Origin: an uncultured Sphingomonas sp.
GTDB lineage: Bacteria > Pseudomonadota > Alphaproteobacteria > Sphingomonadales > Sphingomonadaceae
DNA: 34,607 bases
Direction of reading: 5' to 3'
NCBI RefSeq assembly: GCF_946477935.1
Contig: NZ_CAMLAC010000015.1
Span: 1 to 34,607, forward strand
The notes beneath the pieces were generated by a model. The model saw only the letters and a list, made by a program, of their open reading frames with translations, made no database searches and had not been told where the DNA came from. Of this stretch, positions 23,280 through 31,364 are shown in pieces. A program made the translations under genes and the position numbers. Position 1 is the first letter of the stretch. The number at the start of each line of letters is the position of its first letter.

Positions 23280-23871
23280 TGCCGGACCGCCGAAGGCAAG
23301 TCACCTCGCGAAATCCGCCGACGCCCGAAGCGCTACATCGCCCGCGAAATCTACCGGCATCTTTGTACCGAGACGCAGGCCGCACCGAGTGGAAATGCCG
23401 CTTGACCAACATAGGAACATCAACGCTTTGGCGAAAACCATCAACGGCCTCTACAAGGTCGAGGTGATCCACCGCCGCGGTCCTTGGCACAGCTTCAAGG
23501 CGGTCGAGTACGCCACGCTGGAATGGGTCGACTGATTCAACCATCGCCAGCTGCTCGAACCCATCGGCAACATCCCGCCCGCCGAAGCTGAAGAGCAATA
23601 CTATGCTGCCACGGACATCATAGATATGGCGGCGTGACTCACATCCAACGGCCTTCCGCAAAACCGGCGCGGTTCAAACCTGTCGAAACAGCAAGCATGC
23701 GTCGACCCACCGGCAGACCTTCCGCAGTCCCCTCCGACTGACCAATGCCCGGCATTACCGCTCCTCATTATTCCTTTCTGCGAAACGGTGAACTGTCCAA
23801 TGCCACCGTTAGGGTCAGGACCCATTGATGTGAGCGTCACGATCTGATTCAGGCTCCGCCAGGAGACTGGA

Positions 23872-24219
23872 ATGAACGACCTGTTTTGGCTGACTGATGA
23901 GCAGATGGAGCGGTTGCGGCCGTTCTTCCCCAAGAGCCACGGCAAGCCGCGCGTGGATGATCGGCGGGTGCTGAGTGGCATCGTGTTCGTCAACAAGAAC
24001 GGGCTGCGCTGGCGAGATGCACCCACCGCCTACGGTTCGCACAAGACGCTCTACAATCGGTGGAAGCGCTGGGGTGAGGCAGGCGTGTTCACGCGCATGA
24101 TGGAGGGGCTGGCGGCGAAAGGTGCCGAGCCGAAGACGGTCATGATCGACGCGACTTACCTAAAGGCGCACCGCACGGCCTCGAGCCTGCGGGTAAAAAA
24201 GGGGATCTTGGCCGCCTGA
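23872..24219 (+). CDS. IS5-family transposase, orfA (zero-frame part)
   Basis: Opens MNDLFWLTDEQMERLRPFF with the DUF4096-type N-terminal domain, NKNGLRWRDAP and YNRWKRWGEAG, then KTVMIDATYLKAHR with the first catalytic Asp. It terminates shortly after the A-AAA-AAG slip site as RVKKGILAA. The AGGAG at 23861-23865 is 6 bases upstream of the ATG. On its own the product would lack two catalytic residues and may act as a regulator of transposition. The full enzyme requires slippage into the second frame. Confidence 0.85.
   Translation: MNDLFWLTDEQMERLRPFFPKSHGKPRVDDRRVLSGIVFVNKNGLRWRDAPTAYGSHKTLYNRWKRWGEAGVFTRMMEGLAAKGAEPKTVMIDATYLKAHRTASSLRVKKGILAA
24195..24201 (+). promoter_or_regulatory. Programmed -1 frameshift heptamer A-AAA-AAG
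   Basis: In the orfA frame the bases read gtA AAA AAG ggg, a canonical slippery heptamer. A slip of one base back joins orfA to orfB in the register that restores the conserved protein. A structured region downstream (GGATCTTGGCCGCC and following) could stimulate it. Confidence 0.8.
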
Positions 24220-24629
24220 TCGGGCGCACCAAAGGCGGCATGAACACCAAGCTCCACGCCGTCGCCGACGCGAACGGCCGGCCTTTGAGCTTCTTCATGA
24301 CCGCTGGCCAGGTCAGCGACTACACCGGAGCGGCAGCGCTGCTCGACGACATGCCCAAGGCGCAGTGGCTACTTGGCGATCGCGGCTATGACGCCGACTG
24401 GTTCAGGGACGCTGTCCAGGCAAAGGGCATTCAGCCATGCATCCCGGGTCGGCGATCACGCAACGAGCCGATCAGGTATGACAAGCGTCGCTACCGGCGC
24501 CGCAGCCGCATCGAGATCATGTTCGGCCGCCTCAAGGATTGGCGGCGCGTCGCCACCCGCTACGATCGCTGCCCCACGGCCTTCTTCTCCGCCGTCGCCC
24601 TCGCTGCCACGGTCATCTTCTGGCTGTGA
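24201..24629 (+). CDS. IS5-family transposase, orfB (minus-one-frame part)
   Basis: Entered by -1 slippage from orfA; the joined protein reads RVKK-GDLGRLIGRTKGGMNTKLHAV, which is the normal family sequence. It contains LLGDRGYDADWF with the second Asp and RRRSRIEIMFGRLKDWRRVATRY with the catalytic Glu, ending AATVIFWL. ATG 24240 is internal and would give a non-catalytic piece. Fused to orfA it makes a transposase of about 252 residues, full length for the IS427 group. Confidence 0.85.
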   Translation, partial: GDLGRLIGRTKGGMNTKLHAVADANGRPLSFFMTAGQVSDYTGAAALLDDMPKAQWLLGDRGYDADWFRDAVQAKGIQPCIPGRRSRNEPIRYDKRRYRRRSRIEIMFGRLKDWRRVATRYDRCPTAFFSAVALAATVIFWL

Positions 24630-24714
24630 TCAACGAGTCCTGACCCTAACTAATGATGCCTCGTCTGCTACCTGCAGGACTATCGATCATCGTCGCAGAC
24701 CCCTGCGCCGAGCG

Positions 24715-25086
24715 TTGACGGAGCTCAGCAGGGACGACAGCAGGACGCTCCTGTGCGCTGCCAAACTATGCCGACTGGTGGATGAAGCGCTGACCGTGGC
24801 GGACAGGATCAACCCGCTGGTTGCTGCCGATATCGCGCAGGCCCGTACGCTGCTCGAGCCGCCAGAGGATCAGTCCAGCTCCCGTTGTCGCCGGTACAGT
24901 GCTTCGATCATGCCGGTCATCAAGCGGTGGCCGTCATCACTTAGTGCCAGAAACTGCAGGCGTTCCTCAACCAGTCGCATGCCGATCAGTGCCTGGACCC
25001 AGCGCCGCGTTACCTCGTGGCTGAAGCTGGTTGGCACGTGCAGATCGGCCAACCCACCGTATAACGCATCGTCTTCCGTCACATAG
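24715..25086 (+). pseudogene. Diverged copy of the small helical protein gene, run-on 3' end
   Basis: The segment LCRLVDEALTVADRINPLVA followed by ADIAQARTLLEP aligns with the intact 47-residue protein at 26842 (LVEVLKAADRLDPLVAAYIA, QALTLIEK). After PPEDQSSSR the frame has no stop and runs through the antisense of the winged-helix gene to 25086, so the native stop is lost or the gene extends. Possible starts are TTG 24715 or GTG 24778. The nearby IS5 insertion (ending 24649) may have removed the 5' part. Confidence 0.4.
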
Positions 25087-25238
25087 AGCGCGAGCAGGAT
25101 ATCGACCGCTGGCGTGCCGGCCAAGCCTTGGGGAAGATGGTCAGCCAGAATACGCAAGGATGCCAGCATGCGCCGCGCCATCTGCGGTGTGGTAGTCGTC
25201 TGGGCTGGGTGGCCGCTTCGGGCGAGAAGTTTCGACAT
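24870..25238 (-). CDS. Winged-helix (MarR-like) regulator, short form
   Basis: A 122-residue protein. The pattern VDILLALYVTEDDALYGGLA, TSFSHEVTRRWVQALIGMRL, VEERLQFLALSDDGHRLMTG is a winged-helix fold: recognition helix around SHEVTRRWVQAL and wing strands around RLQFLALSD. It lacks the long dimer helices of full MarR proteins, so dimerisation may use the N-terminal helix (RMLASLRILADHL). It converges on the small helical gene copy. A perfect palindrome at 25294-25308 lies about 60 bases before its start and may be its operator. The ATG has no strong ribosome binding site. Confidence 0.7.
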   Translation of the reverse strand: MSKLLARSGHPAQTTTTPQMARRMLASLRILADHLPQGLAGTPAVDILLALYVTEDDALYGGLADLHVPTSFSHEVTRRWVQALIGMRLVEERLQFLALSDDGHRLMTGMIEALYRRQRELD

Positions 25239-25293
25239 GATCAGTCAAGATGACTGCCATAACTGCTATCCTGGATCATTGCTTTCCATCAAT

Positions 25294-25308
25294 CTACCTA
25301 TTTGGTAG
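25294..25308. promoter_or_regulatory. Palindrome CTACC-TATTT-GGTAG, operator candidate
   Basis: A perfect 5+5 inverted repeat in the AT-rich region upstream of the winged-helix regulator. Size and position suit a small winged-helix dimer acting as autorepressor; this is inference. Confidence 0.4.
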
Positions 25309-25527
25309 TAGAGTCTTTCGCTCGGCCTTGTGTGGGTGACGTAGCCGGCCTTGGCCGATCATCTTATGTACCTCCCTGGATCACCTGAAAGGCAGCAGAT
25401 GGTCGCTTCATGATAGCCATGTGCAAAGCCTGATTAGAAGGTCCGGGGCGGTCTCCCCGCTTCTGGGAAAGCTTTCATTAAGCATATGTCAGGCATACCG
25501 GCTGACAGCCATGCAGGAGTTCGGCGA

Positions 25528-25773
25528 GTGACCTTTGAACATCTCCATGACCGGATGGCCTATATCGATAACGCCAAGCACTGGCTGGACAATCATATTC
25601 TGGATTTGAAGCCGTGGATCGTGCAGGCGATCTCTGACTGGATCGATGGCGATCTTGCCGGTTGGCGCAGCGGAACTCCACCACTCCCACCCGTGGGGGC
25701 TGAAGACCTGCAAGGCTTAGGCAATGCGTTGACCAGCTCGTTGTTCTGCATTGTGGCTGGGCGCCATGATTAG
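25528..25773 (+). CDS. Small hypothetical protein, about 81 residues
   Basis: From GTG 25528: VTFEHLHDRMAYIDNAKHWL followed by DNHILDLKPWIVQAISDWID and a C-terminal TPPLPPVGAEDL. GTG is favoured because GGAG lies 8 bases upstream; ATG 25486 in the same frame is an alternative without a good site. Tryptophan-rich helical content, no membrane segment, no family recognised. Its end overlaps the end of the convergent Crp/Fnr gene by about 57 bases. Confidence 0.45.
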   Translation: MTFEHLHDRMAYIDNAKHWLDNHILDLKPWIVQAISDWIDGDLAGWRSGTPPLPPVGAEDLQGLGNALTSSLFCIVAGRHD

Positions 25774-26481
25774 ATAAGTCGGATCAAACTCCGCCTCAGC
25801 GATAAGTCGCCTTGCATCAAGGATGGTAATCCGACCGCGAGTGATGTCGAGCATGCCGTCATCGCGCATTGCTTTTGCCATTCGGTTGATATGAACCGAG
25901 GTGAGGCTCAGCGCCTCTCCCAGTGATTGCTGCGTCAGACGCAGTAGAAAATCGGCGCTACCCTCCTGGGGTAATGCGTCACATCGGGCGGCGAGCTCGC
26001 ACGTCAGATGCGCGAGCCGCTGCCTTGCCGTGCGCGTTCCGATACGCACAGCCCACTCCGCCAGGATGAGCATCTTGGCCGAGCTGTATCGCCAAAAAGC
26101 CTCGGTAAGCACAGGGTGCCGTTGAGCTACCGCAGCCAGCGCACGGTGTGGAATGCTGAGCATCTCGGTTGCGGTAGATGCGACCAGTACCGCAGGCCGG
26201 CCGGGTAGCGCGTAGCTGTGAAGGTCACAAGCATCACCAGGGATATGGAAGGCGGTGATCTGCCGGCGTCCGACGGCCGTGTCCTGAACCTGCGCGACAA
26301 GGCCTTCTACTACAATTCCGACGTCAGCCTTTCGTGGGCGCATCCCGTTGATGACCGATCCCGATCGATATTTGAAGCTGAAGGCCGGTAGTCGCAACAG
26401 GGCGTGCCGTTCATCCTGCGACAAGGGTGTCAGGCGGCTGATTTGATCAACCCACTTCTCTAGTGCCGATGCAGCGGACAT
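25717..26481 (-). CDS. Crp/Fnr-family transcription regulator
   Basis: About 254 residues from ATG 26481 (GGGGAG 8 bases before it; ATG 26487 is too close). N-terminal cyclic-nucleotide-binding-like beta roll (LPAFSFKYRSGSVINGMRPR, VGIVVEGLVAQVQDTAVGRRQ, TAFHIPGDACDLHSYALPGRP), a long dimer helix and a C-terminal Crp-type helix-turn-helix (RLTQQSLGEALSLTSVHINRMAKAMRDDGMLDITRGRITI). No FNR-like cysteine cluster is present, and the cAMP-contact signature is degenerate, so the effector is unknown. Sphingomonads carry many such regulators. It may act on the adjacent small genes. Confidence 0.88.
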   Translation of the reverse strand: MSAASALEKWVDQISRLTPLSQDERHALLRLPAFSFKYRSGSVINGMRPRKADVGIVVEGLVAQVQDTAVGRRQITAFHIPGDACDLHSYALPGRPAVLVASTATEMLSIPHRALAAVAQRHPVLTEAFWRYSSAKMLILAEWAVRIGTRTARQRLAHLTCELAARCDALPQEGSADFLLRLTQQSLGEALSLTSVHINRMAKAMRDDGMLDITRGRITILDARRLIAEAEFDPTYLIMAPSHNAEQRAGQRIA

Positions 26482-26841
26482 GCTCATTTCTCCCCGCTTA
26501 TAATCATCAAGCAGCGCAATTACATAACTTCCAGATGGTAGAGCGGGGGTACGATATTGGCAAATCTTCAAATTGTATCTGCCAGCTATAGCAATGCCTT
26601 TCGCGTTGAGTTGCGCTATCTGTATGCTGGCAACGCCATTGTGCAACCGCCGTGTAAGCATCACGTGTGGTTAAACAGCTATCCAAGGGGATTGCTACAC
26701 TAGCATGTGCTATCAGAAAAATTGGTCATGTGTGCCAAATAGAGACAGGAATCACCGCTATTGAATAGTTTGCAATTCACATCCGGTAATGACAGCGTGT
26801 ACTCTCTCCGGCAAAGCCAGCATGATTTTTGAGAAGGTGCT

Positions 26842-26985
26842 ATGCCGCGACAAACCGCAGAACTGCGCGCGATGCTTGTAGAGGTTCTCAAGGCCGCTGA
26901 TCGGCTCGATCCCCTAGTTGCCGCTTATATTGCACAAGCGTTGACCTTGATCGAGAAGCGGGAGGATTACGTCAGCCGCCACTGA
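26842..26985 (+). CDS. 47-residue helical small protein
   Basis: MPRQTAELRAMLVEVLKAAD, then RLDPLVAAYIAQALTLIEKR and EDYVSRH. AAGG lies 5 bases before the ATG. It is paralogous to the fragment at 24715-24890, and in both places a winged-helix gene converges on it from the other strand. Predicted as one or two amphipathic helices, cytoplasmic. Partner of the regulator is a reasonable guess; function unknown. Confidence 0.6.
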   Translation: MPRQTAELRAMLVEVLKAADRLDPLVAAYIAQALTLIEKREDYVSRH

Positions 26986-27059
26986 CTGTGACACAGTACT
27001 TCAATGGCCGCAGCCATGAACCTGCAGCTGTCTTTGTTAGATGCCAGAAGCTGCGCGTG
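26975..27059 (-). pseudogene. C-terminal remnant of a second winged-helix regulator
   Basis: Minus-strand frame QLLASNKDSCRFMAAAIEVL aligns with QFLALSDDGHRLMTGMIEAL near the end of the regulator at 24870-25238. Nothing matching is found upstream of about 27060, so the DNA-binding part is gone. Confidence 0.5.
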
Positions 27060-27065
27060 CTGATT

Positions 27066-27514
27066 CGCCCCAAGTCATCGATCCAATACGTTGTTGCAAC
27101 TCGCTGAAACTTGAAGGCTTTCGTGCTCCATTGCTGAAGCCGTCGCTATGGCCGGCAATCATGTGTTTTCCGACAGGTTTAAGCGTCCCGTTTTCCCGTC
27201 GATCCGGCGCCATTTTGGGAAAAGGCAATCGGGAACAGAATCTGGGAATGCCCACCCCCAGTGGCCCCAATCTGACTTCGCGGGATGCACCGTCGTTCTC
27301 GATCGACCTTCCTAATCGGGAAAGCACCGGTGCCAGCGTCACCCACCGCATAATGGACGTCTGGATCGATCAGCCCCGTTTCCAAGCGGCCATTCCGCTT
27401 TGTCCCTATGGCGGACATCCGACGAGCCGGAAGGGCGCGAAGGTCCGGCAACGGGCTCGCCCGCCGATCCCGCTTCAGCGCGTGCAATTCGTTGAAATTG
27501 TGTAAGAAAGCAGG
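27066..27514. other. Intergenic region upstream of the hybrid kinase
   Basis: Open frames exist on both strands (for example 27041-27505 plus) but have no recognisable domains, and their composition looks like shadow reading. No promoter can be named with confidence. The kinase ATG is preceded by GCAGG only. Confidence 0.3.
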
Positions 27515-30500
27515 ATGGACCTTGCCTCAGAAGTGATCGAACTTCGGCGTCGGCTCGCCTTGGCTGAAGAAACGCTACGCGGCAGGACGGTGCGTGAGGC
27601 GCAGCACTCGTTCCTGCTTCGACTAGGCGATGCAGTGCGAGAGCAATCAACCGCGGAGGCGAAGATCGAGCTCGCCGCGCGCCTCCTTGGCGAGCACCTC
27701 CATGCCTCCCGGATACTGTGGGCGGAGTACGACTGGAATCGCAAGGTCGCCCACATCTTCAACGGCTGGTTCGCCGACGGTGCCCAGCCGTTCCCGACGG
27801 TCATGCGGCTGGCCGATTACGACGGCGAGGCCCTGAGCACCTTGCGCGCCGGCAAGACGGTGCGCGTGGATGATGTCGGTCGGCTGACAGGTGAGCCTGG
27901 CTATGCTGCGATCGCCCAAGTCGGGGTGCAGGCCTTGCTCAGCCCGCCGTTGCTGGTCGATGGTATCCTCAGAGTCAATTTGAGCATCCATCAGCACGAG
28001 CCACGCCATTGGACGGATGATGACGTCACACTGGTGCAGGATGTGGCCGAGCGGCTGTGGGCAGAGGTCGTGCGTGCCCGTGCGGAGGCAGCGCTGGCGG
28101 CCTCCGAGAAGAAATATCGCTCCCTCTTTCAGACTATGGGGCAGGGTTACTCCGACTTAGAGCTTCTCCGCGACGATGATGGGCGCGTTGTCGATTATCG
28201 CCACATTGCGTTGAACCCGGCATTTGAGCGCCTGACCGGGCTTTCCATTGCCGAAACGGTTGGCCGCACCGCCCTTGAATGCCTGCCCTACCTCGAGCCC
28301 TGGTGGTTGGCGACATACGAGCGGATCGCCGCGTCGGGCGAGCCCGAGCGCCTCGAATATCCAGTCGCCTCGCTGAACCGCTGGTACGAGGTCTTCGTCT
28401 ACCCACGCGGAGACGATCAATTATCCTTGCTCTACGAGGACATAACCCTCCGCAAGGAGGCGGAGCTCGCTCTGGGTGAGAGCGAGGAGCGTTACCGCGC
28501 CCTGTTCGAGTCGATGGATGAGGCGTATGCCGTAGTCGAGGTTCTGAAGGACGATGACGGGCGCTGGGCCGATTTCCGTTTCATTGAGGTCAATCACGCC
28601 TTCCTAGAACACACCAAAATGCCCTGGCCCGTCGGCAAGACGGCGACGGAACTGCTGGGTTCACCAAATCCGCGGTGGACCGAGCTGTACGGGGAGGCGC
28701 TGGATACCGGGAAGCCGCTACGGGTGGAGGAGGCAGAGGCAACACTTGGCCTCATCTTCGATCTCAACATCTTCTCCCTGGACCGCGACCGCAACCGCGT
28801 CGCCGTGCTGTTCACCAACATAACGAACCGGGCCGAAGCAGAGCGGGCGCAGCGAGCACTCCGGGAGCGGCAAAGCTTTCTGCTCGAGCTGAGCGATGCG
28901 CTCCGACCTCTCGCCGACCCCACAGAGATACAGGCCACCACGGCCGAGATGCTCGGCACGCATCTGGCCGTTGATCGCGCTATGTATGGCGAGGTGACGG
29001 GCGAACCAGGCGCGGAGATGGGAGTGATACGCGGCCAATACGTTCGGCCGGCGGATCCCGACCGGCCTGCGCCAATCCCGTTCCCCGGCCACTTCGCCTT
29101 CGAGAGCTTCGGCGCCGATGTGATGGCGAGACGCTACAGCGGTGAAGGACTGGTCGTCGCCGATGTGGAGGCTGACCCTGCTTTCGACGCGAAGGAGCGC
29201 GCGGCTTGGGCGATGGTCGGCGTGCGCGCGGCGATCGTCGCGCCGCTGGTCAAGGATGGGTGCTTGGTCGCCGAGCTTGGCGTCCACTCCGAGACACCGC
29301 GTATATGGACGGACGCTGAGGTCTCCTTGGTGCGCGAAGCGGGCGAACGCACCTGGGCGGCGGCAGAACGCGCTAGGTCCGAGACAGCGTTGCACGAGAG
29401 TGAGGAGCGGTTCCGGCAGTTTGCGCATGCTGCGGCCGAGGGGGCGTGGATCAGGGACGCCGAAAGCCTGGACATGGAATATGTCAGCCCGGCCGCGATC
29501 CGGATCTATGGCGTGGAACCGCACGCGCTGCTCGGCGGGGTTCAGCAATGGGCGAGCCTGATCCTGCCTGAGGATCGCGATGCTACCCTGGCCCACCTGG
29601 AGGATGCCCGTCAGGGAGGGGGCGTATCACACGAGTTCCGCATCCGGCGCCCGTCCGACGGCGCGTTCCGCTGGATCAAAAGCACCGTCTTTCCGCTCGT
29701 CGACCCTCAAGGTCGCGTCCAGAGGATTGGCGGGTTGGACGAGGACGTCACCGAGGCTAGGCTGGCAGTCGAGCATCAGGGCGTCCTGCTGGCCGAGCTA
29801 CAGCACCGGGTGCGCAACATTATGGCGATGATCCGCTCGATGGTTCGTCGATCGGCAGACGGCGCGGCAGACACGGACGAGTATCGAACGCTGCTCGAAG
29901 GGCGACTGCTCGCGTTGGCTAGGGTGCAGGCGCTCCTCACCCGGCAGGCGAACGCCGGGGGCTCGCTCCGCGACATCATCGAGAGTGAGGTCAGTGCGCA
30001 GGCGAACGGCGGCGGGCAGTACGAGCTGCTCGGGCCGGACGTACAGCTGTCGCCCAAGGCGGTGGAGGTGCTGACGCTCGCGTTCCACGAACTCGCGACC
30101 AATGCGCTCAAATATGGCGCGCTGTCGGTCCCCGAAGGCCGGTTGCGGGTGGAATGGGCGCCCTTCGAGAGACGCGGTCGCACCTGGCTGACGATCGACT
30201 GGACGGAGGAGGGCGCGCCATCGCGCGGCCCGATGATCAGGCGCGGGTTCGGCAGTGATCTGATCGAGGGGAAAATCCCTTATGAACTCGGCGGCGAAGG
30301 CAGGATCAACATCGCGCCGGGGGGTGCCCATTGTCGACTGGAGTTCCCGCTGAGGGAGGGCGAGAGCATCCTGGAGACGGACGCGCCGTCGCCCACCGCA
30401 GTATTCGGAGGAACGCTGGATATGATTGGAGCACCCGACCTGACGGGCCGCAGCGTTCTGGTCGCCGAGGACGATTATTATATGGCCAGCGACACCGCCG

Positions 30501-30787
30501 CCGCGCTGCGCTGCGCGGGCGCAACCGTGCTTGGTCCGTGCCCCAGCGAGGACGCGACGCTTGATCTGCTAGAGACCGTGACGCCGACCCATGCCGTGCT
30601 CGACCTCAACCTGGGTGGAGGCGGACCGCGGTTCGCGATTGCGGAGACGCTCAGGGCGCGCGGAGTGCCGTTCATTTTCCTGACCGGCTACGATCCTGAT
30701 GCGGTGCCGTTTGACCTGGCCGATGTCGTGCGTCTGCAGAAGCCGGTATCACTGCGCACGATCGTCGATGCCGTTGAACAACTCTAG
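27515..30787 (+). CDS. Hybrid HWE histidine kinase with GAF, PAS and receiver domains
   Basis: A 1090-residue soluble sensor kinase with no membrane segment. Order: short coiled coil (1-27), GAF (about 33-190), PAS (about 200-315), PAS (about 323-440), GAF (about 450-622), PAS (about 628-757), HWE kinase core with H764 in LLAELQHRVRNIM, N-box N863 in AFHELATNALKYG and the W-x-E of IDWTEEG (W896, E898), G-box GFGSDLI, then a receiver domain (983-1090) with D1030 in HAVLDLNL and K1076 in LQKPVS. VPFIFLTGYD resembles the PFxFATGY motif of FAT GUY receivers used with general stress-response kinases in sphingomonads; that link is inference. HWE kinases often sense light or redox through PAS/GAF, but no flavin-cysteine or bilin signature is obvious. 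Confidence 0.92.
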   Translation: MDLASEVIELRRRLALAEETLRGRTVREAQHSFLLRLGDAVREQSTAEAKIELAARLLGEHLHASRILWAEYDWNRKVAHIFNGWFADGAQPFPTVMRLADYDGEALSTLRAGKTVRVDDVGRLTGEPGYAAIAQVGVQALLSPPLLVDGILRVNLSIHQHEPRHWTDDDVTLVQDVAERLWAEVVRARAEAALAASEKKYRSLFQTMGQGYSDLELLRDDDGRVVDYRHIALNPAFERLTGLSIAETVGRTALECLPYLEPWWLATYERIAASGEPERLEYPVASLNRWYEVFVYPRGDDQLSLLYEDITLRKEAELALGESEERYRALFESMDEAYAVVEVLKDDDGRWADFRFIEVNHAFLEHTKMPWPVGKTATELLGSPNPRWTELYGEALDTGKPLRVEEAEATLGLIFDLNIFSLDRDRNRVAVLFTNITNRAEAERAQRALRERQSFLLELSDALRPLADPTEIQATTAEMLGTHLAVDRAMYGEVTGEPGAEMGVIRGQYVRPADPDRPAPIPFPGHFAFESFGADVMARRYSGEGLVVADVEADPAFDAKERAAWAMVGVRAAIVAPLVKDGCLVAELGVHSETPRIWTDAEVSLVREAGERTWAAAERARSETALHESEERFRQFAHAAAEGAWIRDAESLDMEYVSPAAIRIYGVEPHALLGGVQQWASLILPEDRDATLAHLEDARQGGGVSHEFRIRRPSDGAFRWIKSTVFPLVDPQGRVQRIGGLDEDVTEARLAVEHQGVLLAELQHRVRNIMAMIRSMVRRSADGAADTDEYRTLLEGRLLALARVQALLTRQANAGGSLRDIIESEVSAQANGGGQYELLGPDVQLSPKAVEVLTLAFHELATNALKYGALSVPEGRLRVEWAPFERRGRTWLTIDWTEEGAPSRGPMIRRGFGSDLIEGKIPYELGGEGRINIAPGGAHCRLEFPLREGESILETDAPSPTAVFGGTLDMIGAPDLTGRSVLVAEDDYYMASDTAAALRCAGATVLGPCPSEDATLDLLETVTPTHAVLDLNLGGGGPRFAIAETLRARGVPFIFLTGYDPDAVPFDLADVVRLQKPVSLRTIVDAVEQL

Positions 30788-30929
30788 CAGGCTGCGTTCA
30801 CCTGTTGATTGGCGGAATTGCGGCAGTGACGAACGTCCGCTTCCCACCAAGATGCTAATTTAAGCCTATATCCACTGCTCTCGGAAGCGGATATTCGGGC
30901 TACGCATCCGGAACACAATTCCCGCTTCA

Positions 30930-30955
30930 CCATCCATCCCAATCGGGATAGATGG
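30930..30955. terminator. Inverted repeat between convergent signalling genes
   Basis: CCATCCATCCC and GGGATAGATGG form an 11-bp stem with one mismatch around AATC, directly after the stop of the minus-strand response regulator and about 140 bases after the hybrid kinase. It lacks a clear T-run. Confidence 0.35.
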
Positions 30956-31354
30956 TCAGACTGCTTGGCCTTCGTTCTTAGTGATCAGACGGCGCATCGC
31001 ACCGATCACCTCATCATAGTTGATCGGCTTAGGGTAAAATTCGGCCCGTTCGGGAAGCTCGACACTCTCGCGCGTGAAATAGGCGGCAGTCAGGATGATC
31101 TCAATCGGTGGCCAGCGCTTGCGAATTGCAGCTGCGATCTCGATGCCGCTGCGACTGCGCGGCATGTCGAGGTCCATATAGACCAGGCGAATGTCCAGAC
31201 GCTCTTTCAGGATTTGAATGGCGTCGGCACTGCTCAGCGCTTCCACCGCTTCGAAACCGGCCTTCTCGACCATGCTGATCGCGTCGAGCCGCAAGATCGG
31301 CTCGTCCTCGACCACCAGTACCGGCCATCGCTTAAAGGGTTGAGACTGTCCCAT
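30956..31354 (-). CDS. Single-domain response regulator
   Basis: A 132-residue receiver with no output domain. Acidic pair in VVEDEP (E16, D17), phospho-acceptor D61 in LVYMDLDMP, the Thr of IILTAAYF and K109 in YPKPIN are all present, so it should be phosphorylatable. It begins 10 bases after the stop of the second kinase on the same strand (HK then RR), which marks it as that kinase's partner. Such stand-alone receivers act as phosphate sinks or relays to HWE kinases and PhyR-type regulators. Confidence 0.9.
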   Translation of the reverse strand: MGQSQPFKRWPVLVVEDEPILRLDAISMVEKAGFEAVEALSSADAIQILKERLDIRLVYMDLDMPRSRSGIEIAAAIRKRWPPIEIILTAAYFTRESVELPERAEFYPKPINYDEVIGAMRRLITKNEGQAV

Positions 31355-31364
31355 GTCCTTACGG

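Larger units (their letters stand above)
22136..23422 (+). mobile_element. IS110-family insertion sequence inside IS3 orfB
   Basis: Inserted between TTACGA (22130-22135) and ACGCTTTG (23423 on) of the IS3 gene; joining these flanks with a CA restores the conserved SYDNALA codons exactly. The left junction dinucleotide is CT (22136-22137) and the right is CA (23421-23422), taken as the recombination core. There are no terminal inverted repeats, as usual for IS110. The 200-nt left non-coding end carries the bridge RNA; the recombinase gene follows. Confidence 0.88.
20510..23637 (+). pseudogene. IS3-family transposase orfB, in three pieces
   Basis: Three plus-strand fragments join into one IS3 orfB C-terminal half. 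Piece 1, 20510-20589: DALEQAI, then after a one-base loss DRRPVHRGGLIHHSDRGSQ. Piece 2, 22053-22135: QYVSTNYTERLAEAGIEPSV and GSVGDSYD. Piece 3, 23422-23637: NALAKTINGLYKVEVIHRRG, then ATLEWVD, stop TGA, FNHRQLLEPIGNIPPAEAEE and a final TGA. The pieces are separated by an IS30 element and an IS110 element. Besides the two insertions there is a frameshift near 20531 and a Trp-to-stop change at EWVD(W). HHSDRGSQY contains the second catalytic Asp of the DDE triad. Nothing of orfA or the first half of orfB is visible upstream. Confidence 0.85.
23809..24649 (+). mobile_element. IS5-family (IS427-type) insertion sequence, about 841 bp
   Basis: Terminal repeats TTAGGGTCAGGACCC at the left and TTAGGGTCAGGACTC (read inward) at the right. 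TA/TTA at the junctions fits the short duplication of this group. It carries two overlapping-type reading frames joined by a -1 frameshift. It lies downstream of the IS3 right end. Confidence 0.88.

Noticed and set aside
27041..27505. 154-codon plus-strand frame before the hybrid kinase
   Set aside because: It begins in the antisense of the winged-helix remnant, has no start signal and no recognisable domain.
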